Positions 1 through 8,335 of a DNA stretch of 64,000 nucleotides are shown here, in pieces. The notes below the pieces were generated by a model, which was given only the letters and a program-made list of their open reading frames with translations, did not search any database and was not told where the DNA came from. Source of the DNA: Duganella sp. CF402 (GTDB lineage: Bacteria; Pseudomonadota; Gammaproteobacteria; Burkholderiales; Burkholderiaceae_D); the NCBI RefSeq assembly GCF_900109645.1, contig NZ_FOBG01000004.1, positions 1-64,000 of the forward strand, given 5' to 3'. The translations under genes were made by a program, and so were the position numbers. Each line of letters opens with the position of its first letter. Positions within the stretch are counted from its first letter, which is position 1.

Positions 1-740
1 TTCACGATGTTGGCCGAGGCGATGCCGGCGGCTTTGATCGGCACGATCTGGTCGTCGTCGCCGTGGATCACCAGGGTCGGCTTGTCGAACTTTTTCAGGT
101 CGTCGCGGAAGTCGGTTTCCGAGAACGCTTTGATCGAGTCGTAGGTGTTTTTAAAGCCGCCCTGCATGCCCTGCGCGTACCACGCCTGGATGATGCCTTG
201 CGAAGGCTTGGCGCCGGCGCGATTGTAGTTGTAGAACGGGCCCGAGGCGATATCCAGGTACAGCTGGCCGCGATCCTTGAGCTGGCCGGCGCGGATGCCG
301 TCAAACACTTCCAGCGGCAAGCCGTCCGGATTGTCGGCGGTTTTCAGCATCAGCGGTGGCACCGCCGAAATCAGGCCCAGCTTGGCGATGCGCTTGGTGC
401 CGTAGCGGCCCACGTAGCGCGCCACCTCGCCGCCGCCGGTGGAGAAGCCGGCCAGGATGATGTTTTTCAGATCCAGCGCTTCGATCAGCTGCGCCAGGTC
501 GTCGGCGTAGTGGTCCATGTCGTTGCCGTCCCAAGGCTGGCTCGAACGGCCGTGGCCGCGACGGTCGTGGGTGATGACGCGGAAGCCGTTGTTCGCCAGG
601 AAGAACGCAGCCGACTCCCAGCTATCCGAGCTCAACGGCCAGCCGTGGCTCAGGATCACCGGTTGGCCGGCGCGTGGGCCCCAGTCTTTGTTGTAGATTT
701 CAACGCCGTCGCGGGTGGTGATGGTGGAGCTAGTGTTCAT
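1..740 (-). CDS. Alpha/beta hydrolase, non-heme chloroperoxidase type (C-terminus cut by window edge)
   Basis: An alpha/beta-hydrolase whose closest resemblance is the cofactor-free bacterial haloperoxidases and related esterases. About 246 residues are visible of a family usually near 275, so the 3' end with the catalytic His lies outside the window. The sequence shows an oxyanion-type SHGWPL near residue 31, the nucleophile elbow GFSTGGG with Ser100, and a HGDDDQIVP stretch near residue 228 that holds the likely catalytic Asp. The start is the ATG at 740, preceded by a purine-rich site. It diverges from the LysR gene starting at 894, which may control it. The perhydrolase activity of such enzymes is often incidental, so the substrate is unknown. 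Confidence 0.85.
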   Translation of the reverse strand, partial: MNTSSTITTRDGVEIYNKDWGPRAGQPVILSHGWPLSSDSWESAAFFLANNGFRVITHDRRGHGRSSQPWDGNDMDHYADDLAQLIEALDLKNIILAGFSTGGGEVARYVGRYGTKRIAKLGLISAVPPLMLKTADNPDGLPLEVFDGIRAGQLKDRGQLYLDIASGPFYNYNRAGAKPSQGIIQAWYAQGMQGGFKNTYDSIKAFSETDFRDDLKKFDKPTLVIHGDDDQIVPIKAAGIASANIV

Positions 741-893
741 GATTTTCTTCCTTTTAGTCGATGTATGGATATTCAGTGCTGTGCTACAGTCGCTTCGTTC
801 TGCAGCAGCGATGGAATGAATCTTAGACCTCGCAAAACATTTGCGGAACAGACAACTCTGCAAGGCCTCTTTGCAAAAACGCAGACCCCCGAC

Positions 894-1796
894 ATGGCGA
901 CAAGCAACGACTTCGACTGGAACGACATCCCCCTGATCCTCGCGCTGGCCCGTAGCGGCAGCATGAGCGCCACCGGTCGCCAGTTGGGCGTGGACGCCTC
1001 CACCATCAGCCGCCGCATTGCCGCCGCCGAGAAGGCGCTCAAGCTGCGCCTGTTCATCCGCGACAACACCGGCTACCAGCTGACCGACGCCGGCCAGGTC
1101 TTCGTCGAGCACGGCGAGGCGGTGTACGGCAATGTGCAGAGCATGCTGCAAGCGTCCTCGCAGGAGGCCGACGCCACCGCCGGCCCGGTCAACATCACTT
1201 CCATCGATTTCCTGTTCGACTACTGGCTGCTGGACCACGTGCCGGCCCTGCTGGCCCAGCACCCCCATCTGCAACTGACGCTGCAGGCGGAAAACCAGAA
1301 CCTGTCCTTCACCCGCCGCGAAGCCGACTTCGCGCTGCGCCTCGGCAAGCCGAGCGAGGATGCGGCGCTGGTGATGCGCAAGCTGGGCGATCTCGGTTTC
1401 GCCGTCTACGGCCACGCCAAGTTCGCCGACACGCCGCGCGGCTGCTGGGGCACGCAGCCTTGGATCGCCTACGACGACTCGCTCAGCGGCACCGGCGAAA
1501 TGCAATGGCTGGCCGCAATGGAGCCCGCACCGCGCAAAGTGCTCAAGGTGAACAGCCTGAGCACGATGGTGCGCGCCTGCCGCGCCGGCGTCGGCATGGC
1601 GCTCCTGCCCTGCATCATGGGCACGCAGGAAGGCTTGCAGCACATCGGTGACACGGTTGAAGTACAGCGCGATATCTGGCTGCTCAGCCATCGCGACGCC
1701 GGTTCAATCGCGCGCTTTAAAACCGTCTCGGCCTGGCTGTCGCAGGTCTACGCCAGCAGCGAACAGGCGCTGTGCGGCACAGCTCTAAACCCCTAA
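894..1796 (+). CDS. LysR family transcriptional regulator
   Basis: A 300-residue LysR-type regulator. The N-terminal winged helix-turn-helix (about residues 8-65) includes LALARSGSMSATGRQLGV and STISRRIAAAEKAL, and is followed by a LysR substrate-binding domain. The open frame extends upstream, but the ATG at 894 (MATSNDFDWND) gives the standard length and puts the HTH at the normal place. Upstream residues read antisense through the neighbouring hydrolase gene. It is divergent from the hydrolase at 1-740, and about 150 bp between them would hold the shared control region. The inducer is not deducible. Regulation of the neighbour is inferred from the usual LysR arrangement. Confidence 0.9.
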   Translation: MATSNDFDWNDIPLILALARSGSMSATGRQLGVDASTISRRIAAAEKALKLRLFIRDNTGYQLTDAGQVFVEHGEAVYGNVQSMLQASSQEADATAGPVNITSIDFLFDYWLLDHVPALLAQHPHLQLTLQAENQNLSFTRREADFALRLGKPSEDAALVMRKLGDLGFAVYGHAKFADTPRGCWGTQPWIAYDDSLSGTGEMQWLAAMEPAPRKVLKVNSLSTMVRACRAGVGMALLPCIMGTQEGLQHIGDTVEVQRDIWLLSHRDAGSIARFKTVSAWLSQVYASSEQALCGTALNP

Positions 1797-1909
1797 TCCG
1801 CATTCTGTCCCCCGTTTTTTGCAGTTCGTCACATCCCGGTGGATGGACGGATAGCCCTTGTCTATAGTTCACTCAACGCAACGAACTAACCACCCACAAG
1901 GAGCACAAA

Positions 1910-2101
1910 ATGAACATCGCAAAAAACATGGAAGCCATCTTCGTCGCAGCAGTTGTCATCGCTAGCGCCACCACCTTCGCCACCGCTGCCGTCAACGAGC
2001 CAGCTGCAGCCGTGGTCGCAGTGAAAGCCGAAGCCAGCGTGCTGCCGACCGTGACGGTCACCGCAAAACGCCTGACCGCCGCTGAAAAAGCAGCCCTGTA
2101 A
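1910..2101 (+). CDS. Small exported peptide of unknown function
   Basis: A 63-residue protein with a good Shine-Dalgarno (AAGGAG, eight bases before the ATG). Residues 1-27 look like a cleavable signal peptide, with the hydrophobic core FVAAVVIASATTFATAA. The remainder is Ala/Val-rich and ends with PTVTVTAKRLTAAEKAAL. The VTVTAKR stretch resembles the segment just before the plug of TonB-dependent receptors, but no plug or barrel follows. It sits 26 bp upstream of the DUF2807 gene and is probably co-transcribed with it. I do not recognise the family, and the function is unknown. Confidence 0.7.
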   Translation: MNIAKNMEAIFVAAVVIASATTFATAAVNEPAAAVVAVKAEASVLPTVTVTAKRLTAAEKAAL

Positions 2102-2127
2102 TTCAAACGATCACGATGGAGCGCATG

Positions 2128-2895
2128 ATGAAAAAGATGATGAAAGCTGCGATGCTGGCGGCGGTCCTGGGTAGCGGCGCACACGCCGCACTGGCCGCCG
2201 ATGTGATCAGCGAGAACCGCAGCGTCGATGCGCGCGCCGTCAAGATCGAACTCGATGGCGTCATCAGCCTGAAGGTGAAGCAAGGCGCGACTGCCTCGCT
2301 GATCATCTACGGCGAGCCGGACGCGCTGAAGAAAGTGGTGGTCGAGCAGAGCGGCGAATCGCTGCACATCGGCACCGAGAAAATGAACAACATCCACTTC
2401 GGTAACAAGCGCGAACTGCGCGCCGAGCTGACGCTGCCGAACCTGCGCCAGCTGACCTCCAGCGGCGTCGGCGCCACCGAAGTGAGCGGATTTAACGGCG
2501 ACAATCTGCGCCTGGCTTTGGACGGCGCAGGCTCCGTCAAGGTCGACGCGCAGTATCGCAATCTCGACGTGCGCCTGGGCGGCGTTGGCGGCATGACCGT
2601 CAACAACGGCAGCAGCGACAACGTCGATCTGCATCTGAATGGTGCTGGCCGCATCGAAATGTCAGGCCAGACCAAACAGTTACACGCCAGCCTGGGCGGG
2701 GTCGGTAGCCTGGATGCGCAGCAGCTGCGCGCCGACAACCTCGACCTCAACATGAGCGGCCTCGGTAGCGCTACGGTGTATGCCAAGAGCAGCGCCAATC
2801 TGAAACTGACGGGCATGGGTTCGGCCAAGGTGTACGGCAATCCAGCCAATCGCAACGCCAGCGCACGCGGCATGGGCAGCATCAGCTGGCAGTAA
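2128..2895 (+). CDS. DUF2807 (head GIN) domain exported protein
   Basis: About 255 residues: a signal peptide (MKKMMKAAMLAAVLGSGAHA) followed by a DUF2807 / putative auto-transporter-adhesin 'head GIN' domain. The domain is visible as repeated beta-strand rungs such as LTLPNLRQLTSSGVGATEVSG, LDGAGSVKV, LGGVGGMTVNNG and MSGLGSATVYAKSS. Such domains form right-handed beta-helical or solenoid folds and are secreted or periplasmic; no biochemical role is established. Three in-frame ATGs exist at 2116, 2125 and 2128. The GGAG at 2118-2121 favours 2128. It probably forms an operon with the small peptide at 1910, and a terminator follows at 2950. Confidence 0.85.
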   Translation: MKKMMKAAMLAAVLGSGAHAALAADVISENRSVDARAVKIELDGVISLKVKQGATASLIIYGEPDALKKVVVEQSGESLHIGTEKMNNIHFGNKRELRAELTLPNLRQLTSSGVGATEVSGFNGDNLRLALDGAGSVKVDAQYRNLDVRLGGVGGMTVNNGSSDNVDLHLNGAGRIEMSGQTKQLHASLGGVGSLDAQQLRADNLDLNMSGLGSATVYAKSSANLKLTGMGSAKVYGNPANRNASARGMGSISWQ

Positions 2896-2949
2896 GGAAT
2901 GCGCCGGCCTGCGTGGCCGGGCACAGGAAACACATGGGTGTGTTTTTGA

Positions 2950-2986
2950 CGTCCAGAAGGAGGCCACTCCTTCCGGACGTTTTTTT
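2950..2986 (+). terminator. Rho-independent terminator after the DUF2807 gene
   Basis: An inverted repeat with CGTCCAGAAGGAG and CTCCTTCCGGACG as arms (one G:T pair) around a short loop, followed by seven T residues. It overlaps the stop codon of the convergent lipoprotein gene, which ends at 2985. Confidence 0.85.
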
Positions 2987-3638
2987 ATTTGAGGTAGCGC
3001 ACGTCGTGGCCTAGCACGATGCGCAGGTCGGCGTAGGCGGTGGCGCCGCGCGCCGGCTGCAGCGGCAGGTTCAGGCGGCGCCCCAATGCCTGCGCCATCT
3101 TCTGCTGTTCACGTTGATATTCGATGCGGCTTTCCGGCTCCACGAACGGCCGCACATTCGACAGCCGCACGGTCTTCACGCCATCCATATCGAGCGAGCG
3201 GGCCAGCCGCGCGGCGGCGCCGGTGACGCCGTTGCCGTTGCTGATTTCCAGCCGCACGATGGCGGCGCCGGCGACGCTGGCGGCAACTGCGTTGGCCACG
3301 TGCGTGCGCGTCACCTCCACCAGTCCCGGTGCAAGCTGGCGCACCTGCGTGCGTGGCACGCCATCGTGTGATTCCGCTGCCTGCTTGAGCGTGGCATAGT
3401 CCTGCTTCACATCGTGCGCGCGCAGCGACGCTGCTTGCAAATACATGGCCGCCGCGCGTTCGCGCTCACCGGTAATCGCCAGCGCCGCCGCCAACTGCTC
3501 CCACTTTGCGGGATCCAGCGGATCGCGAAGGCAGGCTTGTTCCAGCGGCGTGATGGTGTCTTCCTCGGGCGGTTCTACCTGCACGCTGCCGCAGGCAGCC
3601 AGCATCAGGCAGGCGGCAGCCAATGGCTTGTTCATCAT
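2985..3638 (-). CDS. Tad-locus lipoprotein with TPR-like segment and LytR C-terminal domain
   Basis: A 217-residue lipoprotein with lipobox LAAC (Cys16). Residues about 30-80 read as a TPR-like helical hairpin (DPAKWEQLAAALAITGERERAAAMYLQAASLRAHD), reminiscent of TadD. The C-terminal part (VRLEISNGNGVTGAAARLARSLDMDG and following) matches the LytR_C domain found in cell-envelope proteins. It is the last gene of the Tad operon, a few bases after tadC. The start at 3638 has a strong AGGAGG site; ATG 3635 is an alternative. It likely acts as a periplasmic assembly factor or pilotin. The exact role is inference. Confidence 0.8.
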   Translation of the reverse strand: MMNKPLAAACLMLAACGSVQVEPPEEDTITPLEQACLRDPLDPAKWEQLAAALAITGERERAAAMYLQAASLRAHDVKQDYATLKQAAESHDGVPRTQVRQLAPGLVEVTRTHVANAVAASVAGAAIVRLEISNGNGVTGAAARLARSLDMDGVKTVRLSNVRPFVEPESRIEYQREQQKMAQALGRRLNLPLQPARGATAYADLRIVLGHDVRYLK

Positions 3639-3644
3639 GACCTC

Positions 3645-4574
3645 CTAGTGAGTGAGCTGCATCATGCGATAAATCTGGATACCGGCAGGGCCGATCAACA
3701 CCAGCATCAAGGTCGGGAAAATGCAAAAGATCAGCGGGAACAGCAGCTTGAGCGCGATCTTGGCGGCGGCTTCCTCCGCCATCACGCTGCGCTTGCCGCG
3801 CAGGTTGTCGGAATGGATGCGCAGCGAATCACCCATGCTGGTGCCGAAGCGCTCCGACTGGATCAGCATCGCGACCAGCGTGTCCACATCCTCCACGCCG
3901 CTGCGCAGGGCCAGGTTGCGCAAGGCACGCTCCTTGGTAAAGCCGGCGCGCATTTCCATCAGCGCCAGTTGCAGTTCCTGCGCCAGCGCCACGCTTTTGA
4001 CGTGGATCTCTCCCGCCACCTTGGTCAGCGCGCGTTCAAGACTGAGGCCCGCCTCCACGCATACCGTCAACAGATCCAGCGCATCGGGGAAAGTTTCGAA
4101 GATATCGCGACAGCGCGTGGCCGCCTTGTGCGCCAGCACCGCATTCGGCAAGTAATAGCCGATGCCGGCCGCCAGCAGCAAAAAGTACATGAAACCCGTT
4201 TGCTGCGCACTCCACGCGAACACGCCGCACAGCGCGGCGACAGCGGGCAGGCCCAAAGCCAGCAGCGTCTTGGCGGCAAAGTACAGCGGCGGCGCCGATG
4301 CGCTGCGCCAGCCGGCATTCATGAAGCGCGTGCGCAGCGGCGATCGTTCCCAGCCCTCTTCCGGCAGCGACAGGCGCGAGAACGGCTGCGCCGCCAGCGC
4401 CACTTTCTCCACCCATCCCGTGGCAGCAGGATCGGGCGCTGCGTCGGCCGGCTCCACCACCTCGTTCAAGCGCTCGCGCAAGGCCACTGGCGAAAATGTC
4501 AGCGCCGCCAGCACCGCCATGCCGGCGGCCACCAGGAACACCACCGCCAGGAATGCAATCTGCGATCCATTCAT
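3645..4574 (-). CDS. tadC: Tad pilus inner-membrane platform protein TadC (T2SF family)
   Basis: A 309-residue member of the type II secretion F / TadC family. There is an N-terminal transmembrane helix (IAFLAVVFLVAAGMAVLAALTF), a central helix pair around residue 100, the conserved cytoplasmic GspF fold with FPDALDLLTVCVEAGLSLERAL and LIQSERFGTSMGDSLRIHSD, and a C-terminal membrane segment. Together with TadB it forms the inner-membrane platform that couples the TadA ATPase to Flp pilin polymerisation. It lies 12 bp downstream of tadB and before the terminal lipoprotein. The start is ATG 4574 with GGAG upstream. Confidence 0.93.
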   Translation of the reverse strand: MNGSQIAFLAVVFLVAAGMAVLAALTFSPVALRERLNEVVEPADAAPDPAATGWVEKVALAAQPFSRLSLPEEGWERSPLRTRFMNAGWRSASAPPLYFAAKTLLALGLPAVAALCGVFAWSAQQTGFMYFLLLAAGIGYYLPNAVLAHKAATRCRDIFETFPDALDLLTVCVEAGLSLERALTKVAGEIHVKSVALAQELQLALMEMRAGFTKERALRNLALRSGVEDVDTLVAMLIQSERFGTSMGDSLRIHSDNLRGKRSVMAEEAAAKIALKLLFPLIFCIFPTLMLVLIGPAGIQIYRMMQLTH

Positions 4575-4586
4575 GTCACGCTCCTT

Positions 4587-5564
4587 TCATACGCGGATGC
4601 GTATCAGCTTGCGCATCCACAGCACGCCGCCAGCTGCCGCCGCCAGCGCGTACCACAGCAGATGCACGCCGATAGGGTCCGTCCACAGCACGCGAACATA
4701 GTCTGGATTGGAAAACATCATTAACGCCAGCACGCCCAGCGGCAGCAAGCCGAGCACCCATGCCGACATGCGGCCCTCGGCCGACATCACCCGCACCTGC
4801 GCCAGCAACTTCAGGCGGGCGCGTATCAGGCGGCTGATATTGCCGAATACCTCGGCCAGGTTGCCGCCCGATTCGCGCTGGATCAGCACCGCGATCACCA
4901 GGTAGCGCAAATCTGTCAGCGGCACGCGCAGGGCCAAGTTGTGCAAAGCCTCGTTCATCGGCACGCCATAGTTGATCTCCTCGTAGGCGAACTTGAACTC
5001 GCCGGCGATCGGCTCCGGCATCTCCTCGCCTACCATCTGCATCACGTTAGCGAACGAGTGGCCGGCGCGCAGCGCGCGGCCGAGGAAATCGGCAGCTTCC
5101 GGCAGTTGCTGTTCCAGCTTGCGCAGGCGTGCGGCGCGCGTGCGCATCAACATCAGCCACGGCGCCGCAGCCGCCAGCGCCAGCACGCCTGCGCCGGGCA
5201 GGAAAGGCATGTTCATCATCTGCGGCAGCAACAAGCCCGCCATCGCCGACGCCAGCGAGCAACCGAGGAATTGCGCCACCGACCAGCGCACGCCGCCCTG
5301 CAGCAGCAAGCGATCCAGCGTCGCCAGACGTTCGATCCGGCGCAACTGCTTCTCCAGCGCGGGGACGCGGCTGTAGACACGGCGCTTGAGAATATCGACA
5401 CGCTCGCTGCCGCCATTGCCGCCGGCGGCCATCATCCGCAAGCGTCGCGAGATACGCCGTGCTGCGCCGCCATGCGCGCCGGACCACCACAGCCACGCAC
5501 CTTCGATCATCAGGATCACGGCGGCAAACAGCAGCACGGCGAAGGCAGGGAAAATCAGGTCCAT
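4587..5564 (-). CDS. tadB: Tad pilus inner-membrane platform protein TadB (T2SF family)
   Basis: A 325-residue T2SF-family protein. N-terminal membrane segment (FPAFAVLLFAAVILMIEGAWLWW), a basic cytoplasmic stretch, a pair of helices near residues 105-140, then the F domain with LPEAADFLGRALRAGHSFANVMQMV and VLIQRESGGNLAEVFGNISRLIR. C-terminal membrane helices follow (WVLGLLPLGVLALMMFS and HLLWYALAAAAGGVLWM). It is the partner of TadC and is adjacent to TadA, as in most Tad operons. The gap from tadA is only 6 bp, implying one transcript. Confidence 0.93.
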   Translation of the reverse strand: MDLIFPAFAVLLFAAVILMIEGAWLWWSGAHGGAARRISRRLRMMAAGGNGGSERVDILKRRVYSRVPALEKQLRRIERLATLDRLLLQGGVRWSVAQFLGCSLASAMAGLLLPQMMNMPFLPGAGVLALAAAAPWLMLMRTRAARLRKLEQQLPEAADFLGRALRAGHSFANVMQMVGEEMPEPIAGEFKFAYEEINYGVPMNEALHNLALRVPLTDLRYLVIAVLIQRESGGNLAEVFGNISRLIRARLKLLAQVRVMSAEGRMSAWVLGLLPLGVLALMMFSNPDYVRVLWTDPIGVHLLWYALAAAAGGVLWMRKLIRIRV

Positions 5565-5570
5565 GATGCG

Positions 5571-6914
5571 TCACTCGTAGATCTTGTCCGGATCGAACAC
5601 CGAATCCGGCACCGCCACGCCGAACATGCGCAGGCGGTCGGCAAAACGCGGGCGCACGCCGGTGGCGTAGAAGCGGCCCTGTACCGCGCCGTGTGCATCC
5701 ACGCCCTTCTGCTCGAAGCGGAATATTTCGTGCATGGCGATCACATCCCCTTCCATGCCGGTGACTTCCTGCAGGCTCACCAGCTTGCGCGTGCCGTCGG
5801 TCAGGCGCGACACCTGCATCACCACCGTCACAGCGGAGCAGATCTGCTGGCGCGTCGCGCGCGGCGTCAGGTTCACGCCGGCCATGCCCACCATGTTTTC
5901 AAGCCGTGACAAGGCGTCGCGCGGCGTGTTGGAGTGGATGGTGGCGAGCGAGCCTTCGTGACCGGTATTCATCGCTTGCAGCATGTCCAGCGCTTCCGGC
6001 CCGCGCACCTCGCCGAGGATGATGCGGTCAGGCCGCATACGCAGCGCGTTGCGCACCAGCGAGCGTTGATTGACCTCGCCCTTGCCTTCGATATTCGGAG
6101 GTCGCGTTTCCAGCCGTACCACGTGCGGCTGGCGCAGCGCCAGCTCCGCCGCATCCTCGATGGTCACGATACGCTCGTGCGCCGGGATAAATCCGGACAG
6201 CACGTTCAGCATGGTGGTCTTGCCGGAGCCGGTGCCGCCGGAGATCAGGATATTGACCTTGGCCTGGCCCAGCGCCTGCAGCACCTGCACCATCGGCGGC
6301 GTCAGGCTGCGGTAGTCGAGCAGGTTTTCCATGCTGAGCGGATTGACCGCAAAGCGACGTATCGACAGGATCGGTCCATCGATGGCCAGCGGCGGGATGA
6401 TGGCGTTCACGCGCGAACCGTCCGGCAGCCGCGCATCCACCATCGGGCTCGATTCATCCACGCGCCGTCCCACGCGCGAGACAATCTTCTCGATGATCTT
6501 CATCAGGTGGGCGTTGTCGTTGAAGGTGGTGCCGGTCAGTTCCAGCTTGCCGGCGCGTTCGACATACACTTTGGATGCGGTGTTGACCAGGATATCCGAC
6601 ACGCCGGGATCGGCCAGCAGCGGTTCCAGCGGCCCGAAGCCCAACATCTCGTGCTGGATATCGAGCACCAGATTGTGGCGCTCGTGCTGGTTCAGCACAA
6701 TCCGTTCTTCCTCGATGATGCGCTGGACCAGCAGCGCCAGCTCGTGCTTGAACTGCTCCGGCGTGAGGCGCTTCAGGCGTTCGAGGTCGATGCGGTCCAG
6801 GATAATCTGGTGCATGCTCTTCTTCAGGTCCAGGTAGGCCGCTGCTGCCAGTCCCGGTGGCCCGTTGCTGCTGCGGCCATCGTCGGCCAGCGACAAGCGT
6901 TCACGTAAGCTCAT
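5571..6914 (-). CDS. tadA: Tad pilus assembly ATPase TadA/CpaF
   Basis: A 447-residue hexameric secretion ATPase of the PulE/VirB11 family that powers Flp pilus extrusion. Visible parts are an N-terminal helical domain (residues about 30-100), the N-terminal ATPase subdomain with PDGSRVNAI, Walker A GGTGSGKT at 226-233, the Asp box IVTIEDAAEL, Walker B-type RIILGEVRG, and the His box TGHEGSLATIHSN. All catalytic motifs appear intact and the length is normal. The start is ATG 6914 with GGGAGG upstream. It begins one base after the tadZ stop, so it is translationally linked. Confidence 0.96.
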   Translation of the reverse strand: MSLRERLSLADDGRSSNGPPGLAAAAYLDLKKSMHQIILDRIDLERLKRLTPEQFKHELALLVQRIIEEERIVLNQHERHNLVLDIQHEMLGFGPLEPLLADPGVSDILVNTASKVYVERAGKLELTGTTFNDNAHLMKIIEKIVSRVGRRVDESSPMVDARLPDGSRVNAIIPPLAIDGPILSIRRFAVNPLSMENLLDYRSLTPPMVQVLQALGQAKVNILISGGTGSGKTTMLNVLSGFIPAHERIVTIEDAAELALRQPHVVRLETRPPNIEGKGEVNQRSLVRNALRMRPDRIILGEVRGPEALDMLQAMNTGHEGSLATIHSNTPRDALSRLENMVGMAGVNLTPRATRQQICSAVTVVMQVSRLTDGTRKLVSLQEVTGMEGDVIAMHEIFRFEQKGVDAHGAVQGRFYATGVRPRFADRLRMFGVAVPDSVFDPDKIYE

Positions 6915-6915
6915 A

Positions 6916-8088
6916 TCATCCTCCCTCGTTGCGGCCGAAGATGCGGTCGAACAGTCCTTTGCTTTCCGGGATGCGGCGCGCGGCCACCAGCTCCACCAGT
7001 TCTGCGAGGCTGCGCGCCACCGCGCTGCTGCGCGACAGCTGCAGCACCGGTATGCCCTGATTGACCGAGTCGGTCGCCGACAGGTAATCGTTGGGCACCG
7101 TGTGCACCACGTCCGCGCCCAACGCCTGTTCGAGATCCATCAGGCGCAGCTTGCCGCCCTTCTCGTAGCGGTTGACGATCAGGCGGGTGCGGTCGTTCGG
7201 GTAGCCGAGCGACCGGAAAATATCGAGCAGGCGGCGGCCGTCGCGGATATCGGGCAGCGCCAGTTGCAGCACCGGGTAAATGGTGTCGGCCTGGTCGAGC
7301 GCGCGCAGCGAAATGGCGTCGATCTGGCGGCCCACGTCCAGCACCACGAAGTCGTAATGCTGGCGCGCCACGCGCAGTATGGTGTCCATGTGCTCCGGCT
7401 TCATGTCCACCGTACGGTTGGGATCATCGGCCGCCGCCAGCACGCCGAAGTTGGAGGCCACGTGCACCAGGCAGGAGTCGAGGAAGGCACCGTCCATTCG
7501 GCTGATCTGCGCGCAGATATCGGACAGCGTCATGGCCGGCTTCTGGTCGGACACGTACAGCGTGGCGTCGCCGAACTGGCCGTGCAGGTCGATCAGCAGC
7601 ACCTTGCGGTCGGCCAGCGCGGCCAGCGCGTAGCCGAAGTTGGTGGACAAGAAAGTCGCGCCGCTGCCGCCTTTGCAGGAGATGAAGGCCAGCACCTTGC
7701 CTTCGCGGACCGGGCTCAGTCCCGCCGCTACTTCGATGCGGTCCATCGCCTCGTGGAAGGCGCGATGCACCAGCGGCAGCGGCAGCACTTCGCGCATGCC
7801 GGCGCGCATGGCGCGGATCAGCAAATCCTGCTGCGGGTCGCGCGTCAGCAGCATGAACGACGCGCCGGGATACTGCTTGCACAGGCGGTCCACCAGTTCG
7901 CCCTCGTCGTCGGCGATGTCGCTGGCGTCCAGCACCACCAGTTCCGGCGCTTCCGGCAGCAGGCGTTCGACCGCATCGCGCAAGCCCTTACGCGATGCCA
8001 CCAGCTGCACCGCCGGCATGCGCGCCGATCCCTGCGCCGCGATCTCCGCGTGCAGCAGGCCATCCTTGCTGATCATGAGCGCTTTCAT
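6916..8088 (-). CDS. tadZ: Tad pilus localisation protein TadZ/CpaE (ParA/MinD-like ATPase)
   Basis: A 390-residue protein with an N-terminal receiver-like atypical domain (residues about 1-120, including VVLDASDIADD) and a C-terminal MinD/ParA-type domain. The P-loop at residues 138-145 reads CKGGSGAT, so it has the signature Lys (Lys139) but lacks the usual GK[TS] after the glycines. This deviant form is common in TadZ/CpaE proteins. TadZ marks the polar site of pilus assembly. It overlaps the upstream lipoprotein gene by 4 bp (ATGA) and is followed by tadA after one base. Confidence 0.92.
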   Translation of the reverse strand: MKALMISKDGLLHAEIAAQGSARMPAVQLVASRKGLRDAVERLLPEAPELVVLDASDIADDEGELVDRLCKQYPGASFMLLTRDPQQDLLIRAMRAGMREVLPLPLVHRAFHEAMDRIEVAAGLSPVREGKVLAFISCKGGSGATFLSTNFGYALAALADRKVLLIDLHGQFGDATLYVSDQKPAMTLSDICAQISRMDGAFLDSCLVHVASNFGVLAAADDPNRTVDMKPEHMDTILRVARQHYDFVVLDVGRQIDAISLRALDQADTIYPVLQLALPDIRDGRRLLDIFRSLGYPNDRTRLIVNRYEKGGKLRLMDLEQALGADVVHTVPNDYLSATDSVNQGIPVLQLSRSSAVARSLAELVELVAARRIPESKGLFDRIFGRNEGG

Positions 8089-8333
8089 TTGGCACCGCTG
8101 CTCATGGCGGCTGGCTGTTGTTCGGCGCCGGCCTTCTGATAGCGCTCGTAGGCGGCGCGCGCGCTGCGGCCGTCCATGCCAGCCACCGGGTCGGCATTAC
8201 GCGCCGCCTCCGGATGCATGATTTGCTGCGCCAGCACCATGCGTGTGTCGAAGCCGAAGCGGGCATCCCAATGCGGCGTGGTTTGGGCGCAGGCGGACAA
8301 AACGCCCGCCAGCAAGATAGCTAGGTAACGCAT
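8085..8333 (-). CDS. Small Tad-operon lipoprotein
   Basis: An 82-residue predicted lipoprotein: signal MRYLAILLAGVLSAC with Cys15 as the lipidation site, then DARFGFDTRMVLAQQIMHPEAARNADPVAGMDG and a Gln/Ala-rich tail. Small proteins of this kind, containing a 'HPEAARNADPVAGMDGRSAR' type stretch, are common between the secretin and tadZ in Tad loci. It may act as a pilotin or outer-membrane accessory; that role is inferred from position only. AAGGAG precedes the ATG. It starts two bases after the secretin gene and overlaps tadZ. Confidence 0.85.
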   Translation of the reverse strand: MRYLAILLAGVLSACAQTTPHWDARFGFDTRMVLAQQIMHPEAARNADPVAGMDGRSARAAYERYQKAGAEQQPAAMSSGAK

Positions 8334-8335
8334 GA

